Shown piece by piece: positions 24,570 through 32,566 of a stretch of DNA of 42,218 nucleotides. The stretch is from contig JAAELR010000246.1 of NCBI GenBank assembly GCA_024226455.1, positions 1 through 42,218 on the forward strand, given 5' to 3'. A model generated the notes under the pieces. The model did no database searches. It was not told the DNA's origin and saw only the letters and a program-made list of their open reading frames with translations. The position numbers and the translations under genes were made by a program. How positions within the stretch are numbered: the stretch's first letter is position 1; each line of letters opens with the position of its first letter. The stretch is from Paracoccaceae bacterium (GTDB taxonomy: Bacteria; Pseudomonadota; Alphaproteobacteria; Rhodobacterales; Rhodobacteraceae).

Positions 24570-25546
24570 TGGACCTGATGACGATCCTTCAGATCTGCGA
24601 CTCGGCCCTTCGACTGGCCACGCCGCTGTTGTTCGCCTGCCTCGCGGGGCTGTTTTCGGAACGCTCCGGCATCTTCGATATCGGGCTGGAGGGCAAGATC
24701 CTTGCCTCGGCCTTCCTGTCGGCCTCTGTCGCGGCGATGAGCGGCAGCGTCTGGATCGGTCTGCTGGGCGGGGTGGCCGGGTCGGTGTTTCTGGCGCTGC
24801 TGCACGGCGTCGCCTCTATCACCTTCCGCGGCAACCAGCTGATCTCCGGCGTGGCGATCAACTTTCTGGCCTCGGGCACCACGGTGGTGATCGGCGAGAA
24901 CTGGTTCGGGCTGGGCGGGCGCACGCCGCAACTTAGTGGCGGGGCCCGGTTTCAGGACATCACGCTTCCCGGCGCGGTGACCGACAACGACGCCTTGCGC
25001 GAGGCCTCTGCCCCGGTGCAGGTCTATTCCGAGCTTATGTCGGGGCACACGATCCTGGTCTATGTCGGGCTGCTGGCGGTGCTGGGGTCCTGGTGGCTGC
25101 TATACCGCACACGGTTCGGACTGCGGCTGCGGGCGGTGGGCGAGAACCCCGAGTCGGTGGATACTGCGGGCGTATCGGTGATCCGGATGCGCTATTCCGC
25201 AGTGCTGATCTGCGGGCTGCTCTGCGGGTTGGCGGGAACCTATCTGGCCACGGGCCTGTCGGCGGGCTTCGTCAAAGAGATGAGCGCGGGCCGTGGGTTC
25301 ATCGCGCTGGCGGCGCTGATCTTTTCCAAGTGGCGGCCGGGCTATGCGCTGATGGCCTGCCTGCTCTTCGGCCTGCTGGAGGCGATCGGCAACCGCTATC
25401 AGAACATCGAGATCGGCGGGTTCGAGGTGCCGGTGCAGCTCATGCAGGCGATGCCCTATATCCTGACCGTGGTGATCCTTGCCGGGATCGTCGGCAAGGC
25501 GATCCCGCCGCGAGCAGGCGGAGAACCTTATGTCAAGGAACGCTGA
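24569..25546 (+). CDS. Nucleoside ABC transporter permease 2
   Basis: The 325-residue permease is of the same type as its upstream neighbour but shorter at the N terminus. It has ERSGIFDIGLEGKILASAF near the start, RAVGENPESVDTAGVSVIRMRY as the coupling loop, and AGRGFIALAALIFSKWRPG near the end. These match the second permease of BMP-type nucleoside importers. In a standard operon the next gene would be a salvage enzyme; here an unrelated gene intervenes before the phosphorylase. Confidence 0.95.
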   Translation: MDLMTILQICDSALRLATPLLFACLAGLFSERSGIFDIGLEGKILASAFLSASVAAMSGSVWIGLLGGVAGSVFLALLHGVASITFRGNQLISGVAINFLASGTTVVIGENWFGLGGRTPQLSGGARFQDITLPGAVTDNDALREASAPVQVYSELMSGHTILVYVGLLAVLGSWWLLYRTRFGLRLRAVGENPESVDTAGVSVIRMRYSAVLICGLLCGLAGTYLATGLSAGFVKEMSAGRGFIALAALIFSKWRPGYALMACLLFGLLEAIGNRYQNIEIGGFEVPVQLMQAMPYILTVVILAGIVGKAIPPRAGGEPYVKER

Positions 25547-25579
25547 GGGAGCGCCCGACGAACGAGGGCAGCCACACAT

Positions 25580-26224
25580 ATGGTCACGTCAATTCAGGTT
25601 TCCGATAGACTCGTGTCAGAGCTCTTCTCGCACCGTTTGATGGACAACGCGCTGCGTGGATACTGGTGTGAAATGATGGTTGCTGAGGCGCTTGGTCCGG
25701 ACTGCCGCTTGGTTGGTCAGGGCTGGCACGCATGGGATCTGGAGACAGGTTGCGCCGAAGCGCGATTCCCGGAACGCATTCGCATTCAGGTCAAGAACAG
25801 CGCCAGACTACAGCCTTGGAACGCGGTTGCAGGAAAGGTCAGTGACTGCAGCTTCAACTTGCCATTTCGACCGAGGCCATCCTATTTCACTCGTGACAAC
25901 CCTGGTGTCCCTTGTGAGGAAACCGGGTTCATGTGCGAGCTTTTCATGCTGTGCCACCACCGCGTCAGCGATCCGCAAAGTGCCGATCACAGGAATCCTC
26001 AGCAGTGGCAGGTGTTTCTTGTTCCAGTCGTCGGGCCGTACTGCGGCGTCACGGAGTCAGAGTTGGAATGGGCCAGAGCCAAGGTCAAAGAGACCAAGCG
26101 GCCAAGCAACTGCGTACGGCGGCCGGAAACGATGCTTCGCGGAATACGGGGTCGCCCTGCCATCATGCCGCTGGACATTGCGGAACTGAACATAGATGCA
26201 GTGCGCACGGCAGTTGGGTTGTAG
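25580..26224 (+). CDS. Uncharacterised protein resembling PD-(D/E)XK nucleases, inserted in the nucleoside operon
   Basis: The 214-residue protein has no signal peptide. RGYWCEMMVAEALGPDCR (E31 and E36), AWDLE (D53) and RIRIQVKNS (Q70-V-K72) follow the spacing of a PD-(D/E)XK core, helix-E / strand-D / strand-QxK, as in restriction-like and DUF6998-like proteins. The C-terminal half has several Cys/His (CELFMLCHH) and WQVFLVPV but no known domain. Counted lines give 32, 33 and 35 G/C of 60, against 41 of 60 in the permease just before. It lies 33 bp after the permease, and the phosphorylase ribosome-binding site begins in its stop codon. It seems acquired but kept in the operon. Function is inferred only from motif layout. 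Confidence 0.65.
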   Translation: MVTSIQVSDRLVSELFSHRLMDNALRGYWCEMMVAEALGPDCRLVGQGWHAWDLETGCAEARFPERIRIQVKNSARLQPWNAVAGKVSDCSFNLPFRPRPSYFTRDNPGVPCEETGFMCELFMLCHHRVSDPQSADHRNPQQWQVFLVPVVGPYCGVTESELEWARAKVKETKRPSNCVRRPETMLRGIRGRPAIMPLDIAELNIDAVRTAVGL

Positions 26225-26236
26225 GAGTACACACCA

Positions 26237-27046
26237 ATGACAACGAAAGCTGAGGAGCTTGCCGGCCTGATCCGCGACCGGGCCGGCGCGGCGCCGGTGG
26301 CGCTGGGGCTGGTGCTGGGCTCGGGGCTGGGGCATCTGGCCGAAGAGGTGGACGGCGTCGCCATAGACTATGCCGATCTGCCGGGTTTTCCCCATGCCGG
26401 GGTCAGCGGCCATAACCCCAAGCTGGTAATAGGCGAGCTGGAGGGCGTGCGCGTGGCCGTGTTTGGCGGGCGGGCGCATTACTATGAAAGCGGGCGCGGC
26501 GATGCGATGCGGCTGCCGCTGGAGGTGCTGAAGGCGCTGGGCGCCGGGGCGCTGATCGTGACCAATGCGGCCGGGTCAATGCGGGCGGACATCCCGCCGG
26601 GTGACCTGATGCTGCTGAGAGATCACATCAACTTTTCCGGCCTCAACCCGCTGATCGGCGAGCCGACCGATGCGCGTTTCGTCCCGATGAAGGACGCCTA
26701 CGACCCCGAGATGCGCGCCAGCCTGACGGCGGCGGCAGAGGCCGAGGGGATCGCGTTGCGGCATGGGGTCTACGCTTGGTATTCCGGGCCCTCCTTCGAA
26801 ACCCCCGCCGAGATCCGCGCGATCCGCACACTGGGCGGCGATGCGGTGGGCATGTCGACGGTGCCAGAGGTCATCCTGGCCCGGTTCCTGGGGCTGCGCG
26901 TCGCGGCGATCTCTACCGTGACCAACATGGCCGCAGGCCTCAGCGACGAGGCGATCAGCCACGAGCACACCAAGGCGATGGCACCGCTGGGCGCGGCCAA
27001 GCTGGAACGGATTGTGCGGCGCTACCTGCGTGGGCTTGTCGGGTAG
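26237..27046 (+). CDS. punA: Purine nucleoside phosphorylase
   Basis: The 269-residue trimer-type (PNP/MTAP family 2) phosphorylase has the phosphate loop LGSGLGHL (about 27-34), GRAHYYE (78-84), VTNAAGSM, the base-binding YSGPSFETPAEIR and GMSTVPEV, and STVTNMAAG. It splits purine nucleosides by phosphorolysis in the cytosol and completes the job of the preceding nucleoside importer. TAGGAG overlapping the stop of the previous gene is its ribosome-binding site. Confidence 0.95.
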   Translation: MTTKAEELAGLIRDRAGAAPVALGLVLGSGLGHLAEEVDGVAIDYADLPGFPHAGVSGHNPKLVIGELEGVRVAVFGGRAHYYESGRGDAMRLPLEVLKALGAGALIVTNAAGSMRADIPPGDLMLLRDHINFSGLNPLIGEPTDARFVPMKDAYDPEMRASLTAAAEAEGIALRHGVYAWYSGPSFETPAEIRAIRTLGGDAVGMSTVPEVILARFLGLRVAAISTVTNMAAGLSDEAISHEHTKAMAPLGAAKLERIVRRYLRGLVG

Positions 27047-27090
27047 TTCACCGATCCGCCGGCCCGGAATATATTCCAATGCGACAATAT
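27047..27090 (+). promoter_or_regulatory. Promoter with SqrR/BigR-like operator before tauE/safE
   Basis: A -35-like TTCACC (27047-27052) and a -10 TATATT (27070-27075) are 17 bp apart. ATATTC-N8-CAATAT (27071-27090) overlaps the -10 and the start region; 11 of 12 fixed positions agree with the operator at 5840-5859, and the register to the -10 is identical. It leaves a leader of about 110 bases before the ATG at 27192. Confidence 0.55.
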
Positions 27091-27191
27091 GTTCCCAAAT
27101 TCAGGGTGTGAGAGTGCCTCGAAACTCGGCTATGTCACTTCCAACCCGACTGCTGTAGGACAGGCGGCACAGCACGAGATCCCGGACACCC

Positions 27192-28109
27192 ATGCAGATT
27201 TACCTGCCCATTGCCGAAGTATCGGTCAACGCCTTCCTTATTCTCGGGCTTGGCGGTATCGTGGGCATTCTTTCGGGCATGTTCGGTGTCGGCGGCGGGT
27301 TTCTGATGACGCCCCTGCTGTTCTTCATCGGCATCCCGCCCGCGGTCGCGGTGGCGACCGAGGCGAACCAGATTGTCGCGTCGTCCTTTTCCGGCGTGCT
27401 GGCGCATCTCAGGCGAAAAACGGTCGATCTGAAGATGGGCACGGTGCTGCTGGTCGGAGGCCTGGTCGGCGCGGCGCTGGGTGTTCAGCTTTTCGCCATA
27501 CTGCGAGCCATGGGTCAGGTCGATCTGCTGGTGAGGCTTTGTTACGTGGTGTTTCTGGGCATCATCGGCGGCTTGATGTTCATCGAAAGTCTGAATGCCA
27601 TCCGAAAGACCCGCCGAAGCGCGGGCGCGCCGAAGCGCAAAAAGCACAACTGGGTGCACAACCTGCCCATCAAGATGAAGTTCCGCACTTCGGGGCTCTA
27701 TATATCGGTGATCCCGCCTTTGATAGTCGGGGTTTTCGTGGGCATTCTGGCGGCGATCATGGGTGTCGGCGGCGGTTTTATCATGGTGCCGGCGATGATC
27801 TATCTGCTGGGCATGCCGACCAAGGTGGTGGTCGGGACGTCGCTGTTCCAGATCATCTTCGTCACCGGATTTACCACGCTGATGCACGCCACCACGAACT
27901 ACACCGTGGACATGGCGCTGGCGGTGCTGCTGCTGATCGGCGGCGTGGTGGGTGCCCAGATCGGCACCCGCATCGGCGTCAAGATGAAGGCCGAACAGTT
28001 GCGCATCCTGCTGGCCATGATGGTGCTGGCGGTCTGTATCAAGCTGGCGTTGGACCTTCTGTTGCAACCCACAGAGCTGTTCTCGCTGGGCGGCGGAGGG
28101 GGGCATTGA
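27192..28109 (+). CDS. TauE/SafE family sulfite/sulfonate exporter
   Basis: The 305-residue inner-membrane protein has the duplicated TauE/SafE motif: GMFGVGGGFLMTPLL in the first half and AAIMGVGGGFIMVPAMIYLLG in the second, each within a four-helix bundle. A basic cytosolic loop (KTRRSAGAPKRKK, about 138-150) separates the halves. The family exports sulfite, sulfoacetate or other organic sulfur anions, or takes up related compounds. It overlaps the TIGR02186 gene (TGATG). A SqrR/BigR-like operator upstream fits sulfur control. Confidence 0.9.
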   Translation: MQIYLPIAEVSVNAFLILGLGGIVGILSGMFGVGGGFLMTPLLFFIGIPPAVAVATEANQIVASSFSGVLAHLRRKTVDLKMGTVLLVGGLVGAALGVQLFAILRAMGQVDLLVRLCYVVFLGIIGGLMFIESLNAIRKTRRSAGAPKRKKHNWVHNLPIKMKFRTSGLYISVIPPLIVGVFVGILAAIMGVGGGFIMVPAMIYLLGMPTKVVVGTSLFQIIFVTGFTTLMHATTNYTVDMALAVLLLIGGVVGAQIGTRIGVKMKAEQLRILLAMMVLAVCIKLALDLLLQPTELFSLGGGGGH

Positions 28110-28867
28110 TGCTGCGTCTCGCCGCCCTGCTGCTGGCGCTTGCCCTGCCGGTCCAGGCCGAAGAGGTCGTTGCCGGGCTGAGCCAGAACCAGGTGTCGAT
28201 CACCGCCAATTTCGATGGCTCCGAGATCCTGATCTTCGGCGCGGTGAAGCGCGAGGCGCCGATTCCCGATGAGGGCGGGCCGTTGCAAGTGGTGATCACC
28301 GTGGCCGGGCCGTCCCAGCCGGTCACCGTGCGGCGCAAGGAAAAGCGTTATGGTATCTGGATCAACACCGAGGCGGTCGAGGTCGACCTGGCGCCGAGTT
28401 TCTATGCTATCGCCACCTCGGGGCCGTTCAGCGAGGTCCTGACGGATGTCGAGGACCTGCGCCATCACGTGTCGATCCCGCGGGCAATCCGCTCGGTCGG
28501 TGCGCCGATGACTGTGCAGGACGCGGCCAGCTTTTCCGAGGCGCTGATCCGGATTCGCCAGCGAGCCGATCTCTACCAGATCAACGAGGGCACGGTAGAG
28601 GTCAGCGAAGAGACGCTGTTTGGTACTTCGGTGGCGCTGCCGGCGAACCTGACCGAGGGCGACTACACCACGCGGATCTTTCTGACCCGGGACGGCAGGA
28701 TCGTCGACGAGCATGAAACGGTGATCTACGTGCAAAAGGTCGGGCTCGAGCGGTTCCTGTTCAACCTCGCCCATGAGCGGCCGCTGATCTACGGCATCCT
28801 GTCGCTGGCAATCGCGATTGCGGCGGGGTGGATGGCTTCGGCGGTGTTCCGGTATCTGCGGGGCTGA
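28109..28867 (+). CDS. TIGR02186 family membrane-anchored protein
   Basis: The 252-residue protein has a signal peptide (about 1-17, VQA before EE). A periplasmic beta-rich domain follows (EEVVAGLSQNQVSITANFDGSEILIFGAVKR, VRRKEKRYGIWINTEAVEV). A single C-terminal helix (LIYGILSLAIAIAAGWMASAVF) anchors it in the inner membrane. Such proteins are consistently paired with TauE/SafE transporters in alphaproteobacteria, as here with a one-base overlap, and probably assist the exporter on the periplasmic side. Biochemical role is unknown. Confidence 0.85.
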   Translation: MLRLAALLLALALPVQAEEVVAGLSQNQVSITANFDGSEILIFGAVKREAPIPDEGGPLQVVITVAGPSQPVTVRRKEKRYGIWINTEAVEVDLAPSFYAIATSGPFSEVLTDVEDLRHHVSIPRAIRSVGAPMTVQDAASFSEALIRIRQRADLYQINEGTVEVSEETLFGTSVALPANLTEGDYTTRIFLTRDGRIVDEHETVIYVQKVGLERFLFNLAHERPLIYGILSLAIAIAAGWMASAVFRYLRG

Positions 28868-28876
28868 GGCCCCGGT

Positions 28877-28892
28877 CGGCCCGTTCGGGCCG
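28877..28892. terminator. Short GC hairpin between converging genes
   Basis: CGGCCCG and CGGGCCG flank a two-base centre (effectively a tetraloop) 10 bp after the TIGR02186 stop and 10 bp before the stop of the converging DapA-like gene. It probably serves both directions. Confidence 0.5.
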
Positions 28893-28901
28893 GTGGACAG
28901 A

Positions 28902-29816
28902 TCAGCCGAGTTCGGCCAGCCGCCTCTCTTGCCGCGCAATCAGGGTTTCGATCTCGGCGATAGCTGCCGGGCTCAGCTTTGGCCCTGGCTTGCGCACCGT
29001 GTCATGGGCAATCGCGCCGCGCCGCGCCAGGGTGTATTTGCGGATCGCTATGCCAAGCCCGGGCTGGCACTCGTATCGCACCAGCGGCAGGTAGGCGTCG
29101 AACAGGTCGCGGGCACGGGGTTCCTCAGCAGCGGTCATCGCGGCGACCACGTCGCGCATCATCTCCGGATAGGCAAAGCCGGTCATCGCGCCGTCAGCGC
29201 CGCGGATCATCTCCTCCAGCAGGAACTGCCCGCCATTGCCACACAGGATCGAAATGCGCCGGGCGCCCGCGTCAGAGGCGGCGCGCAACGCGCTGATCTT
29301 TTCCAGCCCAGGCCAATCCTCGTGTTTCAGCATCACGCAGGCCGGGCAGTCCTTTACGATCTGCAGGATGACGCTTGTGGGTATTACGACGCCGGTAACT
29401 TGCGGAAAATCCTGCAGCACCCATGGGGTGTCGCCCAGCGCCTCGGCGACACTCAGGTAATAGCTGACGATCTGGCCGTCGGTCTGCAGTGTGTGGGGCG
29501 GCGCGACCATGACACCGGCGGCGCCTGCATCCATGGCTTTGGAGGCGAGCGCCTGCATCGGCGCCAGCCCGGTGGCAGAGACACCGACGATCACCGGCAG
29601 GTCGGTGCGGCTGGTGACGCGCTGTATGACGGTCTCGGACTCTGCTGCAGAGAGCTTGCCTGCCTCGCCCATGATACCGAGGATCGTCAAGCCGGTTGCG
29701 CCCCTATCGGCATAGAAGTCGGTCATGCTGTCGAGGCTGGCCTCATCGAGGGCACCGTTGGGACGGAACGGGGTGCAGGCGATGGTGAAGACGCCTTTGG
29801 CGGTTTCGTCGAGCAT
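28902..29816 (-). CDS. Dihydrodipicolinate synthase/N-acetylneuraminate lyase family protein
   Basis: The 304-residue (beta/alpha)8 protein keeps GIMGEAGKLS (about 48-56, the GxxGE loop) and the Schiff-base Lys in VMLKHEDWPG (K164). The usual catalytic Tyr of the L-Y-N-V-P motif is replaced: the aligned segment is VLQDFPQVTG, with Gln135. It is therefore unlikely to be a true lysine-pathway DapA; an aldolase or dehydratase for a 2-oxo acid is more probable. It is the last gene of the minus-strand hydantoin-type cluster, but a large hairpin repeat separates it from the racemase. Confidence 0.85.
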   Translation of the reverse strand: MLDETAKGVFTIACTPFRPNGALDEASLDSMTDFYADRGATGLTILGIMGEAGKLSAAESETVIQRVTSRTDLPVIVGVSATGLAPMQALASKAMDAGAAGVMVAPPHTLQTDGQIVSYYLSVAEALGDTPWVLQDFPQVTGVVIPTSVILQIVKDCPACVMLKHEDWPGLEKISALRAASDAGARRISILCGNGGQFLLEEMIRGADGAMTGFAYPEMMRDVVAAMTAAEEPRARDLFDAYLPLVRYECQPGLGIAIRKYTLARRGAIAHDTVRKPGPKLSPAAIAEIETLIARQERRLAELG

Positions 29817-29852
29817 CTTGGGTCTCCTGTCGTCAGGTCCGGTGCGGGCGGG

Positions 29853-29936
29853 GCGCTCATCAAGCCCTTGCGGGCTTTCTTCGCTCGCGTCCGGGCGATA
29901 TGCAAGCGAGGAAAGCCCGTAAGGGCTTGATGAGCG
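29853..29936. repeat. Dispersed hairpin repeat, inverted pair (copy B)
   Basis: Two family copies face each other: 29853-29887 and 29902-29936 match as inverted repeats with a few mismatches. Each half also folds on its own through AAGCCC/GGGCTT. The flanks GCGAGGA (or GCGAAGA) and TGATGAGCG are those of the other copies, while the stem bases differ in a compensated way. It separates the DapA-like and racemase genes. Confidence 0.85.
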
Positions 29937-30599
29937 TTACCGGGCGTAACCGAGCGCGATTTGCCCCAGCGCATGTGCCGCAGCCGCCTGGCAAGGCTCG
30001 ACCACCGGCAGGCCGGCGGCCTCCTGCAGCGCTTCCCGGTAGCCCGCCATGCCAGCGCAGCCCATGATCAGAACATCGGCGCCGTCCTGGTCGCGTAGCG
30101 CCCTGCCGGTGTCGATCATCGCCTGCTGTGTTACCGCGGCGTCGCAAAGCTGCGCCACGCCGAGCCCCAGTGCACGGTCGCCGGCCAGCCGCTGCAAAAC
30201 GCCCATCGCCCCGAAGCTGCGCATGTGGCGCGGTACCGAGGCGGGCCGAATCGAGATGACGCCGAAACGCTGGCCGAGCTGCAGAGCCGCCATCACCGCG
30301 GCCTCCTGGATTCCAACCACGGGCCTCGCGGTCTGGTCGCGCAACGCATGCAAGCCCGGATCGCCGAAACAGGCGATGACGTAGCCCAGTGCCTCTGGTT
30401 CCAGCCGCACGGCGAGGTCCAGCATTGGCGCTATGGTCAGGTCGGCCTGGCGCTGGGTTTCGATGCCGGGCGGTCCCTCGGCCAAAGTCACACAGCGGAT
30501 CGGCGTGCCGAGGGCGCGCAGGGGCTCGACCGAGGCGTCGATGCCCCGGGTGACCGCTGCCGACGAGTTCGGGTTGATGACGATCAGCGCCCTGCCCAT
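29937..30599 (-). CDS. Aspartate/glutamate/hydantoin racemase family protein
   Basis: The 220-residue cytosolic protein begins IVINPNSS, as do hydantoin racemases. It has one catalytic Cys in each half: IACFGDPG (C77) and LIMGCAGMAG (C181). RFGVISIRP precedes the second half. With the hydantoinase in the same operon, racemisation of 5-substituted hydantoins is the most likely job, although allantoin or maleate cis-trans isomerase-like activities are in the same fold. The start lies one base after the stop of the VOC gene. Confidence 0.85.
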   Translation of the reverse strand: MGRALIVINPNSSAAVTRGIDASVEPLRALGTPIRCVTLAEGPPGIETQRQADLTIAPMLDLAVRLEPEALGYVIACFGDPGLHALRDQTARPVVGIQEAAVMAALQLGQRFGVISIRPASVPRHMRSFGAMGVLQRLAGDRALGLGVAQLCDAAVTQQAMIDTGRALRDQDGADVLIMGCAGMAGYREALQEAAGLPVVEPCQAAAAHALGQIALGYAR

Positions 30600-30600
30600 C

Positions 30601-30993
30601 TCAGGCAGTCTCGTGCGTTACGGACTGGATCTCGATCTGGTATCCTTCGGGGTCGCGGAATGTGAAGGCGCGGATGCCCAACTGGTCGTTGCGGAAGAGA
30701 TCGGAGAGCATTGGCAGAGCGCGGTCCCGGGCATAGGCATACCAGCCATCCACGTCAGGCACCCGGATACATAACTGCACGGGTTTGTGCGGCTGCCACT
30801 TGTTCATGCCCCTGGTCTCGTCGACGAGACCGACATGGGCGGCGCCGGCAATGCGAAAGATCTTGGTCCAGCCCTGATCGATGGCAAGTTCTAACCCCAA
30901 CACATCGCAATAGAAAGCCGCGGCGGCGGGCAGGTCGCGGTAGTAGAAAAAGGTGATCGCCAGCTCGTTGGCCGCCTCGGGGCGGGCGATCAT
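30601..30993 (-). CDS. VOC (glyoxalase/bleomycin resistance) family protein
   Basis: The 130-residue protein has the paired beta-alpha-beta3 units of the vicinal oxygen chelate fold: ITFFYYRDLPAAAAFYCDVLGLEL, then AHVGLVDE, VQLCIRVPDVDGWYAYARD and FTFRDPEGYQIEIQS with a metal-ligand Glu. Its ATG overlaps the hydantoinase stop (ATGA), so it belongs to that operon. Substrate is unknown; a lyase, isomerase or binding role in the pathway is possible. Confidence 0.85.
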   Translation of the reverse strand: MIARPEAANELAITFFYYRDLPAAAAFYCDVLGLELAIDQGWTKIFRIAGAAHVGLVDETRGMNKWQPHKPVQLCIRVPDVDGWYAYARDRALPMLSDLFRNDQLGIRAFTFRDPEGYQIEIQSVTHETA

Positions 30994-32432
30994 TGCCCGG
31001 CCCTCAACAGAACCTCGACCTCGTGTGCCGGGGCGCCGGCAGGTCTGGTCGCCAGTTCGGGCCGGTCGATCCAGCGCCCCTGTCCGGGGGTGGCCAGACA
31101 ACGCCCGGCCTCGACTATCAGTCGTCCGCGCAGGAACACGGCCTCTGGCAAGCCGGTGATGCGGCGCCCGGCCCAGGGGTTGTAGCCCACGTTGTCGTGC
31201 AGGTCGTCGTCGCCATAGGTCATGCTGCGCGCCGGGTCCCAGATCACGATATCGGCGTCCATGCCGGGGCTCAGGTCGCCCTTGCCTTGCAGGCCGTAGA
31301 TCTGCGCCGGGGCGGTGGCGGTGAGACGCACGAACGTCTCGGGCTTCAGCCCGTGCTGGTGGATCATCGCGTCGAACAGAAGCGGCAGGCGGGTCTCCAG
31401 CCCCGGTAGGCCATTGGCGATCTGGTCGAAACGGGCGCCCGGACCGGCGGCAAGCTTGCCAGTGCCGTCAAAGCGATAGGGCGCGTGGTCGGACGATATC
31501 ATGTCCAGCGAACCGTCATCGGTCAGCCCATGCCACAACGCCATCTTGTCGGCGGAGTGCCGCTGTGGCGGTGAACACATCCATTTGGCGCCGTCGAGTC
31601 CCTGGCGATGCAGAACCTCCTCGGTCATCAGCAGGTAGTGTGGGCAGGTTTCCGCCCGCACCTGCACGCCGCGGGCCCGGGCTTCGCGGATCGCAGCCAT
31701 GGCCTCGATGGTGGAAATGTGGAACAGCATCACCGGCTGGTCGAGATATTCGGCAAAGCGGATCATGCGGTGCACCGCCTCGATCTCTGCCATGCGGGGG
31801 TGCGACAGCGCGTGGTGTTCCGGGCGATCGAGCCCGGCGGCCAGAAGCGCCTTTTTCGTCCACTGGATCAGACCGTCGTTTTCGGCATGCACGCAGACAA
31901 GGGCGCCGTGGCGCCGGGCCAGAGCCATGACATGCAGGATATCGGCGTCGCCAAGCGCGATGTTGTAGGTGGTGAACAGCTTCAGCGAGCGGTGACCGGC
32001 GGCGATCAGCCCGGCAAGATCGGTATCGAAGGCCTCGGCGCCGGTGTCGGTGACGGTCAGATGAAAGGCGTGGTCGATCATCGCGCCGCGTTCGGCGCGG
32101 GCGCTGTAGTCACCGACCACGTCGCGCAAGCGCTGACCCTTCGCCTGTGCGGCGAAAGAGATGACGCTGGTGGTGCCACCCATCGCCGCAGAGAGGGTGG
32201 CGGTTTCGAACGTATCGGCGTTCCACTGGCCCATGCCCGACATCTGTTCGATATGCGCATGTGGGTCGACGCCGCCCGGCATCACCATGCGGTCGGTGGC
32301 ATCCATGACGCGGGTACCACGCAGGTCCTGGCCGATCTGGGCCACCTTGCCGCCGGAAACGGCAAGATCCGCGGTCAGGCTGCGAGTGGCGGTGACGATG
32401 GTGCCGCCACGGATGACGAGATCATGGGTCAT
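30990..32432 (-). CDS. Dihydropyrimidinase / D-hydantoinase-type amidohydrolase
   Basis: The 480-residue cyclic amidohydrolase has the binuclear metal set: GVDPHAH (H58, H60), the carbamylated Lys in SLKLFTTYN (K151), VCVHAEN (H182), MLFHIST (H238) and SSDHAPY (D315). It opens cyclic ureides such as hydantoins or dihydropyrimidines in the cytosol. It is first in a minus-strand operon with a VOC protein, a racemase and, after a repeat, a DapA-like enzyme. No N-carbamoyl amidohydrolase gene is present in the window. The substrate may be unusual. Confidence 0.9.
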   Translation of the reverse strand: MTHDLVIRGGTIVTATRSLTADLAVSGGKVAQIGQDLRGTRVMDATDRMVMPGGVDPHAHIEQMSGMGQWNADTFETATLSAAMGGTTSVISFAAQAKGQRLRDVVGDYSARAERGAMIDHAFHLTVTDTGAEAFDTDLAGLIAAGHRSLKLFTTYNIALGDADILHVMALARRHGALVCVHAENDGLIQWTKKALLAAGLDRPEHHALSHPRMAEIEAVHRMIRFAEYLDQPVMLFHISTIEAMAAIREARARGVQVRAETCPHYLLMTEEVLHRQGLDGAKWMCSPPQRHSADKMALWHGLTDDGSLDMISSDHAPYRFDGTGKLAAGPGARFDQIANGLPGLETRLPLLFDAMIHQHGLKPETFVRLTATAPAQIYGLQGKGDLSPGMDADIVIWDPARSMTYGDDDLHDNVGYNPWAGRRITGLPEAVFLRGRLIVEAGRCLATPGQGRWIDRPELATRPAGAPAHEVEVLLRAGQ

Positions 32433-32566
32433 GCGGCGATCATGGGCGCGTCGGGGCAGAGATGCAATGGCGCGAAACTACCATCGGTTTGAGCCAAATC
32501 ATGGCCGCGGCGGAGAGGTGAGAGCACAATGGGCAGGGATGTTCCGCAACCAAATGGAGGTTCCCC

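Noticed and set aside
27089-28108. Upstream part of the 592-codon + frame ending at 28867
   Set aside because: It runs out of frame through the TauE/SafE gene; the real product of that frame starts at 28109 with a signal peptide.
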